Shown here: positions 36,319 through 44,118 of the stretch, in pieces
How positions within the stretch are numbered: position 1 is the first letter of the stretch
How the letters are laid out: each line of letters begins with the position of its first letter
NCBI RefSeq assembly: GCF_013367775.1
Contig: NZ_CP055157.1
Span: forward strand, 2,745,001 to 2,809,000
Length of the DNA: 64,000 bases
Direction: 5' to 3'
Source of the DNA: Microbulbifer sp. YPW1
GTDB taxonomy: Bacteria; Pseudomonadota; Gammaproteobacteria; Pseudomonadales; Cellvibrionaceae
Position numbers and translations under genes: made by a program
The notes under the pieces: generated by a model
Databases searched by the model: none
What the model was told of the DNA's origin: nothing
What the model saw: the letters and a program-made list of their open reading frames with translations, nothing else

Positions 36319-39300
36319 TCAGTGGAAACTTCGCACATGCTGAATTTCCTTGTTGGTGAGACTGTCGAGTTTTTTCCCAATCAGATGGATAACCGCATAT
36401 TTCTGTTGCTGCGCGTCCCGGCTGATCTGCAGGTTGCCCTCGATCAATAGAATTTTCCCACGCAGAATCTCTGCGCGATAGCGCTCCTGAACCTGTTTCC
36501 ACAGCACCACATTGATCACCCCGGTTTCATCCTCCAGTGTCAAAAACAATACACCGGCGGCACTGCCTGGACGCTGGCGACAGGTAACCAGGCCGAGCAC
36601 CTTGATTCTGTCGCCATCTCTCAGTCCTTCAAGGTCGCAGGCGCGGGTGAGGTTGGTAAAGCGACGCTGCTTGCGCAGCAGCATGATCGGGTGCTCCCGC
36701 AGGGTCAGACCGGTACTTTGATAGTCGCTGTAAATATTGTCTTCCTGGCTGGTTTCTGGCTGATGCTGTGCCGGTGTGGCGTGTTCCAGCTGACTGTTCA
36801 ATGCCTGCCAGGTGCTTTGAAAACGGTTTTCCACAATGCTGTAAAAACAATTGGCGTGGGCCAGGATCGCACTCTGCTGGGAGGGAATATCAACCCGCTG
36901 GGCGAACTCCTCCAGGGATTGAAAGTTGCCCTGTACCCTTTCCGTTTCTATCGCGTCCACGGATTCCTCGGCGAGTCCTTTTATCAGACGCATTCCCAGG
37001 CGGATCGCGGGGCTAGCCGCAGGATGGGATTGCCCGTTGCCATCTTTATTCGCTGCTAGAGCCAGGCTGTGGTGCCAGCCGCTGTGGTTCACATCCAGTG
37101 GCAATATTTTCACGTTATGGCGCTGGGCGTCGTACACCAGCTGCGCCGGTGCATAAAACCCCATGGGCTGGCTGTTCAGCAGACCGCAGTAAAAAGCGGC
37201 CGGATGGTGGTACTTGATCCAGGCAGAAAAATACGCGAGCAGGGCAAAGCTGGCAGAGTGGGACTCCGGAAAACCGTAGGAGCCGAAACCCTTCATCTGT
37301 TCGAACAGCTGCTCTGCCAGATTGTGCGGGTAACCGTTTTGCAGCATGCCGTTAACCAGTTTTTCCTTAAACTGCAGCAGGTTGCCGTTTTTTCCCCAAC
37401 TGGCCATGGCGCGGCGCAGGGCGTCGGCCTGGCCGCCGCTGAATCCTGCCGCCACCATGGAGAGTTTGATCACCTGTTCCTGGAATATGGGCACGCCCAG
37501 TGTGCGCTCCAGTACCGGACGCAGGTTTTCATGGGGGTAGCTCACCGGTTCCTGTTTCTGCTTTCTGCGCAGGTAGGGGTGCACCATGCCTCCCTGGATC
37601 GGACCGGGGCGGACGATGGCGATTTCGATCACCAGTTCATAAAAGGTGCTCGGCTGCAGTCGCGGCAGCATGCTCATCTGCGCCCGGGACTCGATCTGGA
37701 AGACACCAACGGTGTCTGCCTTGCACATCATTCCATAGACGCGCGGGTCCTCCGTGGGGATGTCGCGCAATTGCATCCGCTGTCCGTACAGGGCCATGTA
37801 GGTCAGGGATTTACGCAGCGCGGTGAGCATGCCGAGGGCGAGAATGTCGACCTTCATCAGTTTCAGGTCTTCGATATCTTCCTTGTCCCACTGCACGATG
37901 GTGCGCTCATCCATCGCCGCATTCTCGATGGGCACCAGTTGGCTCAGGGGTTGCTCGGTAATCACGAAGCCGCCTACATGCTGTGACAGGTGCCGTGGGA
38001 AGCCGTAGATCTGTTCGAGCAGGGTGGGAAGCATTCTGCCCGCGGTGCCATCCGCAGGAATACCGGCCCTTTGCATCTGCTGCGGGAAGTCCTCCAGGGT
38101 ATCCCACCAGGCGCGCCCGCCCTGGAGGCGTTCGATGGTTGCCGCCCCCAGGCCAAGCGCCTTGCCGATATCCCGCAAGGCACTCTTGAACCGGTAGGTG
38201 ATTTTTGTTGCCGCGAGCCCGGCCCGTTCCCGGCCGTATTTCCGGTAAATGTATTGAATGATTTCCTCGCGTCGCTCGTGTTCAAAATCGACATCGATAT
38301 CCGGCGGCTCGTTGCGTTCGCGGGAGATAAACCGCTCGAACAGCAGGCCGATTTTGTGCGGGTCGATCTCGGTAATAAACAGGCAATAACACACCACGGA
38401 GTTGGCCGCCGAGCCGCGTCCCTGATAGAGGATATGCTGGTCGCGAGCGTGCTGCACGATATCGTAAATCGTCAGGAAATAGTGCTCGTATTTGAGTTCG
38501 GCAATCAACGCCAGTTCGGTTTCGATCTGCTGGCGGATGTGTGCCTGCGGCCCTTCGGGCCAGCGTTTTGCGCTGCCGGTTTCGACCAGCTCGCGTAGAT
38601 ATTCACTGGCGCCCTTGCCCGCGGCGAGGACCTCTGAGGGATACTGGTATTGCAGTTCCCTGAGACTGAAAGTGCATTCGCTACTGATCTTCAGTGTGTT
38701 TTGTATGGCCTCCTGTGGATAGAGCGCGGCAATTTCTGGCAGGGTGCGCAGATAGCGCTCCGCATTCTGTTGCAGGCGATAGCCGAGCTGTTCCAGCGTG
38801 CAGTTATGGAAGTTGGCATTGAGCACATCCTGGAGCGGTTTGCGGCTCCGGTTGTGCATCAGCACCGCATTGGTGGCCACGATGGGTAATTGCTGGGACT
38901 CGGCAAATGCGAGCAAGCGCTGTAGTTGCCGGTTTTCCCCGGGTAACAGCTGGTGGTTGAGGGCGATGTACAGGCGCTTGCCGAAATGCTGTTTCAGCGC
39001 GGCGGGTATTTCCAGCGTGGCATCTCCCGGAAGCCACAGGCAGAGAGCGTGCCTGCAGAAGCGGACAATATCCTGAAGGAAGGTCTGGTACTGGCCTTTT
39101 TCGGCGCGCAGGCGCGAGGTGGAAATCAGCTGGCAGATTTCACTGTAGGCCGTTTTGTCGGGGGCGAGTAAAACCAGCTCCTGTCGATCCTGCGGCAGGC
39201 GGAACAAACTGCCGCAGATCAGCTGCAGGCGGCTGCCCGTGGCCCTGAGTTTTTCCAGCTCTGCATAGGCGCGCACCACGCCGGCCATGGAGCACTCGTC

Positions 39301-39417
39301 GGTGATGGCGATGGCACTGTAGCCGAGTTGATCAGCGGTACTGACCAGTTCCTGCGGGTGGGAAGCGCCCTGGAGAAACGAGAAATTACTCTGGCAGAAA
39401 AGTTCTGCGTACTGCAT
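36319..39417 (-). CDS. dnaE2: Error-prone DNA polymerase DnaE2 (ImuC)
   Basis: 1032-residue alpha-type C-family polymerase, the translesion polymerase of the ImuA-ImuB-DnaE2 mutasome. Features: N-terminal PHP domain (YAELFCQSNFSFLQGASHP), polymerase palm with catalytic aspartates D373, D375 and D377 (PPDIDVDF), GRGSAANSVVCYCL, FPESHSASFALLAY, and a C-terminal OB fold (RIKVLGLVTCRQRPGSAAG). It is shorter than DnaE1, as DnaE2 normally is. It is last of three co-directional genes, 48 bases after imuB, and no clear ribosome site precedes its ATG. Confidence 0.96.
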   Translation of the reverse strand: MQYAELFCQSNFSFLQGASHPQELVSTADQLGYSAIAITDECSMAGVVRAYAELEKLRATGSRLQLICGSLFRLPQDRQELVLLAPDKTAYSEICQLISTSRLRAEKGQYQTFLQDIVRFCRHALCLWLPGDATLEIPAALKQHFGKRLYIALNHQLLPGENRQLQRLLAFAESQQLPIVATNAVLMHNRSRKPLQDVLNANFHNCTLEQLGYRLQQNAERYLRTLPEIAALYPQEAIQNTLKISSECTFSLRELQYQYPSEVLAAGKGASEYLRELVETGSAKRWPEGPQAHIRQQIETELALIAELKYEHYFLTIYDIVQHARDQHILYQGRGSAANSVVCYCLFITEIDPHKIGLLFERFISRERNEPPDIDVDFEHERREEIIQYIYRKYGRERAGLAATKITYRFKSALRDIGKALGLGAATIERLQGGRAWWDTLEDFPQQMQRAGIPADGTAGRMLPTLLEQIYGFPRHLSQHVGGFVITEQPLSQLVPIENAAMDERTIVQWDKEDIEDLKLMKVDILALGMLTALRKSLTYMALYGQRMQLRDIPTEDPRVYGMMCKADTVGVFQIESRAQMSMLPRLQPSTFYELVIEIAIVRPGPIQGGMVHPYLRRKQKQEPVSYPHENLRPVLERTLGVPIFQEQVIKLSMVAAGFSGGQADALRRAMASWGKNGNLLQFKEKLVNGMLQNGYPHNLAEQLFEQMKGFGSYGFPESHSASFALLAYFSAWIKYHHPAAFYCGLLNSQPMGFYAPAQLVYDAQRHNVKILPLDVNHSGWHHSLALAANKDGNGQSHPAASPAIRLGMRLIKGLAEESVDAIETERVQGNFQSLEEFAQRVDIPSQQSAILAHANCFYSIVENRFQSTWQALNSQLEHATPAQHQPETSQEDNIYSDYQSTGLTLREHPIMLLRKQRRFTNLTRACDLEGLRDGDRIKVLGLVTCRQRPGSAAGVLFLTLEDETGVINVVLWKQVQERYRAEILRGKILLIEGNLQISRDAQQQKYAVIHLIGKKLDSLTNKEIQHVRSFH

Positions 39418-39465
39418 GCAAAGTGTTGTGGCTGTGGGGTATTGGTACGGTATTTATCGGGGCGA

Positions 39466-40986
39466 TCAGGAGTACACGCCGTGCAGGAACCAGTCCTCCG
39501 AAGTCAGGTCCTGATAGACCCAGTACAGGCTGCCCTGATCGCTGCGGGCGATGTAGTAGTCGCGGGCGTGACGGCGGTGTTGCCACCAGTAACCGTCGAT
39601 GCGTTCGGGCCCCTGTAGCAATTGCAGCTCGCCGTCGTAAAACAGTTTGTGATTGCGCTGTTGCACCCTGTCTGGCCGGGGGAGCAGCCAGCTGGGGCGG
39701 GGGGCATTGATCGGGTTCAGCTGATGGCCTCGGGGTCTGCTCTGCAGGCTGAGGCTGTCCGCGCTGCTCCAGGCCTGCTCCGGCAGGTAGCTTTCCTGCA
39801 GGGTCACCCCGGACAGCGCCTGGTGCCCGAGCCGGGCCTTGAGCTTGTCGATCAGTTGATAGCTGTCGTGTGGGTTGCTGCCTTCGTCAAAGAAATCTTC
39901 GCGCAGGCTCTGGGCCTCCAGTGAGCGCAGCTGCTGGCATTTGAGTGCCAGGGCCTGAACCGGCTCCCGCAGCTCCACGCGCTCCAGTTGCAGCTTGGTG
40001 AGGGCGATCAGCCGCTGTGGATCGAGTTGCGGGCGTGAGATTTCCACATTGACCTCCTGGCTGCCCCGGCTGCCGTAATCGAGAACCCAGCGCAGTTGCT
40101 GGCTGTAGAGCTGGCGGCGCTGGAGTTGCCGGCAGAGTTCCCGTACCAGGCGCCCGGCGGGGAACAGCAGTTGCTCGCTGTTATCCAGCGGGCTGGAAAA
40201 AAAGAGTTCGCTGTGAAATTCCGGCGGTGGCTGGTAGCTGGGTACCGGGTCCGGACGGGTGCCATTGAGTCGGGCGAGGTAATCGATAAAGCCACGGCCG
40301 AAGCGATTGCCCACCTCCGACAGCGGGATAGCGAGCAGCTGACTGACGCGCTTGATGCCACTGGCATAGAGCTTGGCAATGGCCTTGTTGTTGCAATCGA
40401 GCAGTTTGCTGGGGGCAAAACTTATCCACTGACGCCATTGCTGCGGTGTGGCGGCGGCCCGGGCCTCTGCCAGCCACTGGCGGTGTTCCGGCAGCTGGCT
40501 GAGCAGGTGCGCGGCGCTGGGGCTGTGGCCCAGTCCCATGACATGCTGGATCCGCATCTTGTGCAGTTCCTTGCGCAATTGTTGCAACAGGGGCGCCAGG
40601 CCTCCGCTGGCCTTGAGGCTGCCACTCAACTCCAGAAACAGGCAGGCGGTATCGTCGCCCGGTGTTGCCTGCGCATGGCCGTTTTTGTCGGAAACACCGC
40701 CGCGGGGGGAAACCACCGGGGTAAAGCTGTAGCCCCACTGGGCCAGCTGCTGCAACAGCTGGGATTCCCGCTCCCGGTCGCGCTCCAGTAACTCCAGGGC
40801 CGGGCAGTAGGCGCAGGCGGTGGGAATGGTGAGGCCCGCGCAGACATTGTGGGTGCGGGCGGCAGCATTGGCAGCCTGGATCAGGTTGCCCTGGGAAACG
40901 GCAACCGGGGTCTGGTCTCCGGCCCGGTGGGCACGGGTTAGCGCTTCCAGGGGGAGCTGTGGGAACTGGATGCAGAGCCAGAGCAT
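39466..40986 (-). CDS. imuB: ImuB, Y-family polymerase-like mutasome protein
   Basis: 506-residue protein with the Y-family (DinB/UmuC-like) fold that acts as the adaptor between DnaE2, ImuA and the beta clamp. The N-terminal MLWLCIQFPQLPLEAL and VMGLGHSPSAAHLLSQL match ImuB. The acidic catalytic residues of true Y polymerases are not recognisable in the N-terminal block, as expected for this non-catalytic branch. GGAGG is placed eight bases before the ATG. It sits between imuA and dnaE2 in the usual cassette order. Confidence 0.94.
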   Translation of the reverse strand: MLWLCIQFPQLPLEALTRAHRAGDQTPVAVSQGNLIQAANAAARTHNVCAGLTIPTACAYCPALELLERDRERESQLLQQLAQWGYSFTPVVSPRGGVSDKNGHAQATPGDDTACLFLELSGSLKASGGLAPLLQQLRKELHKMRIQHVMGLGHSPSAAHLLSQLPEHRQWLAEARAAATPQQWRQWISFAPSKLLDCNNKAIAKLYASGIKRVSQLLAIPLSEVGNRFGRGFIDYLARLNGTRPDPVPSYQPPPEFHSELFFSSPLDNSEQLLFPAGRLVRELCRQLQRRQLYSQQLRWVLDYGSRGSQEVNVEISRPQLDPQRLIALTKLQLERVELREPVQALALKCQQLRSLEAQSLREDFFDEGSNPHDSYQLIDKLKARLGHQALSGVTLQESYLPEQAWSSADSLSLQSRPRGHQLNPINAPRPSWLLPRPDRVQQRNHKLFYDGELQLLQGPERIDGYWWQHRRHARDYYIARSDQGSLYWVYQDLTSEDWFLHGVYS

Positions 40987-41030
40987 GGGAAAACCTCCTC
41001 TCCGTTACAGAAACCGGATGGGTGTCTGAA

Positions 41031-41738
41031 TCAGTGCAGTGGCTGGTCGCGGCGGACCAGATCCGGGCTGCGGGCCAGGTGCAGCCGCTGGCCGGATTTA
41101 CCGTTGAGCTGCTTCAGCAGGTGCAGCACCAGCTGTTCCCCGTCGCTCTGCAGTTTCAGCCTGAGAGTGGCGGGTGAGGGGGTGTCGGCACTGGAGCCGG
41201 GGCGGAAGTGGAAGTGCAGGCAGTCGCCATCGCGGGCGGCAACCTGCAGGCGGCGCAGGTCCTTGTCTGCCGGGGATTCCTTGCCCTGCCAGTTCACCAG
41301 GACACCGCAGGCACCAGATTGCAGCGACTGTTCCGCCGCCCACAATTGATCGCGCTGACCTCTGGGGTGGAGGATAAGCAGTTTCTCCAGCTGGATACCG
41401 GCCTGCACCAGTGCCGGTGCGTAGGGAACATGCGGCGGGTTGATCAATATCACCATCCGCCCCTGCTGGGTCAGTTGTGCGAGAGTGGGGAGTATCAGCG
41501 ACATCTCACCGATACCGGCTTTATCCACCAGCAGCTCGGTGGTGGCGGCACGGGGCCAGCCGTGGTTGGCGAGCAGGGCATCCAGGCCGCGGTAGCCACT
41601 GGCAATACCCGTACGGGGCTGTCGCTGGCGATTGGCCAGCTGCCATATATCCGGGCGTGTCAGCAGCTGTCGCAGGGGCTGATTGTCGGCCTGGTCACTT
41701 AACTGCTTGTTTTGCATGAAGTTTTCGGCGCTGTTCAC
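41031..41738 (-). CDS. imuA: ImuA-like (SulA/RecA-related) mutasome protein
   Basis: 235-residue protein with the ImuA features RGLDALLANHGWPRAATTELLVDKAGIGEMSLILP (RecA-like core, Walker A degenerate), RMVILINPPHVPYAPAL, and EQSLQSGACGVLVNW. It is first gene of the SOS mutagenesis cassette imuA-imuB-dnaE2. The start is GTG at 41738 with GGAG about 11 bases upstream; an ATG seven codons later is an alternative. Two LexA-like boxes lie 40-77 bases upstream. Required with ImuB for DnaE2-dependent damage tolerance in characterised systems. Confidence 0.9.
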   Translation of the reverse strand: MNSAENFMQNKQLSDQADNQPLRQLLTRPDIWQLANRQRQPRTGIASGYRGLDALLANHGWPRAATTELLVDKAGIGEMSLILPTLAQLTQQGRMVILINPPHVPYAPALVQAGIQLEKLLILHPRGQRDQLWAAEQSLQSGACGVLVNWQGKESPADKDLRRLQVAARDGDCLHFHFRPGSSADTPSPATLRLKLQSDGEQLVLHLLKQLNGKSGQRLHLARSPDLVRRDQPLH

Positions 41739-41777
41739 GATTGGCTTGCTCCACTCGGGCTGTCTGGCTGTGTTTGA

Positions 41778-41793
41778 CTGGTTATCTATACAG
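41778..41793. promoter_or_regulatory. LexA-like SOS box 1 (imuA upstream)
   Basis: Minus strand reads CTGT-ATAGATAA-CCAG; the gammaproteobacterial LexA consensus is CTGT-N8-ACAG. One of eight conserved positions differs. It lies 40 bases before the imuA start. Confidence 0.75.
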
Positions 41794-41799
41794 TATCTA

Positions 41800-41815
41800 C
41801 TGGCAATTTATACAG
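41800..41815. promoter_or_regulatory. LexA-like SOS box 2 (imuA upstream)
   Basis: Minus strand reads CTGT-ATAAATTG-CCAG, with the same single deviation as box 1. The two boxes are 22 bp apart start to start, about two helical turns, so two LexA dimers could sit on the same face of the DNA. Confidence 0.78.
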
Positions 41816-41936
41816 TAGTTGTTTGGGGGCAGCAAGAGGGACAGCAGTGTTACTGGCACTTTTTTGAACAGGGCAAACCGGCTATGATTCGGCCTCTTTT
41901 TTATGACCAGTCATTTACAGCAATCGAGGGGGCAGG

Positions 41937-42506
41937 GTGAGCATCAAATCCGATAAGTGGATTCGCCGTATGGCAGAGAACGAGGGCATGATCGAGCCCT
42001 TCGAGCCGGGCCAGGTCCGTCACGGTACCTCCGGTGATCGCCTGATCTCCTACGGTACTTCCAGCTACGGTTACGACGTGCGCTGTGCCAACGAATTCAA
42101 GATCTTCACCAATGTGCACTCCGCCACCGTGGACCCCAAGGCGTTTGACGAAGACAGCTTTGTGGATGTGCAGGGCGACTACTGCGTAATCCCGCCCAAC
42201 TCTTTTGCCCTGGCGCGCACTGTTGAGTACTTCCGCATCCCGCGTTCGGTACTGACCATCTGTCTGGGCAAGTCCACCTATGCCCGCTGTGGCATCATCG
42301 TCAACGTGACGCCGCTGGAGCCGGAATGGGAAGGCCACGTAACCCTGGAATTCTCCAATACCACCAACCTGCCAGCCAAGATCTACGCTAATGAAGGTGT
42401 GGCGCAGATGCTGTTCTTCGAGTCTGATGAGATCTGCGACGTGTCCTACAAGGATCGCGGCGGCAAATACCAGGGCCAGCGCGGCGTGACACTGCCCAAG
42501 ACCTGA
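41937..42506 (+). CDS. dcd: dCTP deaminase
   Basis: Converts dCTP to dUTP, the main route to dTTP precursors in gammaproteobacteria; cytosolic trimer. 189 residues with [49 protein letters not shown] (containing the catalytic glutamate and nucleotide-binding residues) and [16 protein letters not shown]. The start is GTG at 41937 with GAGGGG upstream. It is divergent from the SOS cassette, with the LexA-like boxes about 120-160 bases upstream, so damage-responsive effects on dcd are conceivable but not shown. Confidence 0.97.
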   Translation: MSIKSDKWIRRMAENEGMIEPFEPGQVRHGTSGDRLISYGTSSYGYDVRCANEFKIFTNVHSATVDPKAFDEDSFVDVQGDYCVIPPNSFALARTVEYFRIPRSVLTICLGKSTYARCGIIVNVTPLEPEWEGHVTLEFSNTTNLPAKIYANEGVAQMLFFESDEICDVSYKDRGGKYQGQRGVTLPKT

Positions 42507-42532
42507 TCGTTCTATTCTGAAATTTTTTTGCC

Positions 42533-43729
42533 ATGACTGATTTTCCCGCCCAGACCGATGTGCTGATCATCGGTGCCGGTGCCGCCGGCCTGATGTGTGC
42601 GGCGGTGGCGGGCAAGCGTGGCCGCAGCGTGCTGGTGCTGGACCACGCCAACAAGGTCGGCAAAAAAATCCTGATGTCCGGCGGCGGCCGCTGCAATTTC
42701 ACCAACCTGTACACGGCGCCGGACAACTTCTACGGCGAAAACCCGCACTTCTGTAAGTCCGCCCTGGCCCGCTACACCCAGTGGGACTTCATTGCGTTGG
42801 TGGAAAAGCACGGAATTCCCTACCACGAGAAAACCCTCGGCCAGCTGTTCTGCGATAACAAGTCCCGCGACATTGTCGACCTGCTGCTGGCAGAGTGTCG
42901 CGAAGCCAGAGCGCAGATTCGTACCCGCTGTGAAATCCAGCGTATCGAACCGCTCGAGCCAAAAGGTTTTGAGGTACATACCTCGCTTGGAAAAGTGATG
43001 TGTGAATCCCTGGTGATCGCGACCGGCGGCCTGTCGATTCCCACCATGGGGGCGACCGGGTTTGGCTATGAGGTTGCCCGTCAGTTTGGTCACAACATCA
43101 TTCCCACCCGCGCGGCGCTGGTTCCCTTTACCCTGAACAAGCGCGCACTGGCGCGCCAGCAGGAGTTGCCGGGGACCTCTCTGGCCGTCAATGTCAGCTG
43201 CGATCAGGGACATTTTCACGAGCACATGCTGTTTACCCACAAGGGACTGAGTGGCCCTGCGGTATTGCAGATTTCCAGCCACTGGCGCGAGGGGAAAGCG
43301 GTAGAGTTCGATCTGGCCCCGGGACTGGATCTGGCCCAATGGCTGGGGGAGCAGCGCGGTAAAAAACCGGAAAGCTATCTGCACACGGTACTGGCAGAGC
43401 TCTGGAGTAAAAAACTGGTGCAGTTTTTCCTGCAGCAGAATGATATCCCGAGCAAGCCATTCAAGCAGTATAGCGAGAGTGAAATTAGCGCGCTCGGCGA
43501 GCAGCTGCAGGCATGGCGACTGATTCCAGAGGGCACTGAAGGTTACCGCACCGCGGAGGTGACCCTGGGTGGAGTGGATACCAACGAGGTTTCCTCCCGC
43601 ACTATGGAGAGCCAGAAACAGGCAGGACTGTACTTTATTGGTGAAGTACTGGATGTGACCGGCTGGCTCGGCGGCTTCAACTTTCAGTGGGCCTGGGCAT
43701 CAGCTCATGCTGCTGGTGGTGAGGCTTAA
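42533..43729 (+). CDS. FAD-dependent oxidoreductase of the HI0933/BaiN family
   Basis: 398-residue flavoprotein. An N-terminal dinucleotide fold (DVLIIGAGAAGLMCA, GxGxxG) is followed by the family-specific GKKILMSGGGRCNFTN, then IATGGLSIPTMGATGFGYEVARQFGH, HKGLSGPAVLQISS, and the C-terminal TLGGVDTNEVSSRTMES and DVTGWLGGFNFQWAWASA. The family's role is poorly defined; BaiN acts on bile-acid intermediates in gut clostridia, which is irrelevant here. It begins 26 bases after dcd, so the two are likely co-transcribed. No good ribosome site is visible before the ATG. Confidence 0.9.
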   Translation: MTDFPAQTDVLIIGAGAAGLMCAAVAGKRGRSVLVLDHANKVGKKILMSGGGRCNFTNLYTAPDNFYGENPHFCKSALARYTQWDFIALVEKHGIPYHEKTLGQLFCDNKSRDIVDLLLAECREARAQIRTRCEIQRIEPLEPKGFEVHTSLGKVMCESLVIATGGLSIPTMGATGFGYEVARQFGHNIIPTRAALVPFTLNKRALARQQELPGTSLAVNVSCDQGHFHEHMLFTHKGLSGPAVLQISSHWREGKAVEFDLAPGLDLAQWLGEQRGKKPESYLHTVLAELWSKKLVQFFLQQNDIPSKPFKQYSESEISALGEQLQAWRLIPEGTEGYRTAEVTLGGVDTNEVSSRTMESQKQAGLYFIGEVLDVTGWLGGFNFQWAWASAHAAGGEA

Positions 43730-44118
43730 CGTCCCCCCCCTCCCAAGAAATATCTTCCTCATACCCTCCGCCAAGTGCTTTTTCTCGGACGCAAATTCCC
43801 TCGGTACGCTTTGTATAAAAAATGCCCGCCTGTAAATCGACGTTCGCAGACCATGCCAATGCATAAAAGCCTGTACTACTAAATGTGCCTGGTGCGCCCA
43901 CTAGCCGATCGGCATTATTGTTAACAATTTACTGTTGACACTGAAGGCGCGGAGTTGCAGGATGGCTCCAGTAGCCATGTGACTGTGCCTATAGCATTTA
44001 CATGACTGCGTGGACGGTTCAAGTCAATAACGAATAAAGGCTCGGAACTCGGTCGCCTATCATCGATGGGTAGGCGTGTGGTTCGAGCGTCGAGCCTCCA
44101 GATGGAGAGAGAGCATCC
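43730..44118. other. Regulatory region before TonB receptor 1
   Basis: No gene seen. It contains the palindrome and promoter described at 43917-43963, a GCCTATC...GATGG leader element (44055-44069) also present before receptor 2, and the ribosome site GGAGAGAGAG before the ATG. Confidence 0.55.
43917..43963 (+). promoter_or_regulatory. Palindromic operator plus promoter, TonB receptor 1 operon
   Basis: ATTGTTAACAAT (43917-43928) is a perfect 12-bp palindrome. Seven bases after its TTGTTAACAA core comes TTGACA (43935-43940), a perfect -35 hexamer. CAGGAT 17 bases further is a poor -10, as expected for a regulated promoter. The same palindrome and spacing occur before receptor 2 at 53035. Confidence 0.65.

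Noticed and set aside
37069..37986. 305-residue open frame on the plus strand
   Set aside because: Antisense shadow of dnaE2 with no recognisable domain.
43677..43901. 74-residue open frame on the minus strand before receptor 1
   Set aside because: No ribosome site or recognisable features; it overlaps the end of the BaiN-like gene.
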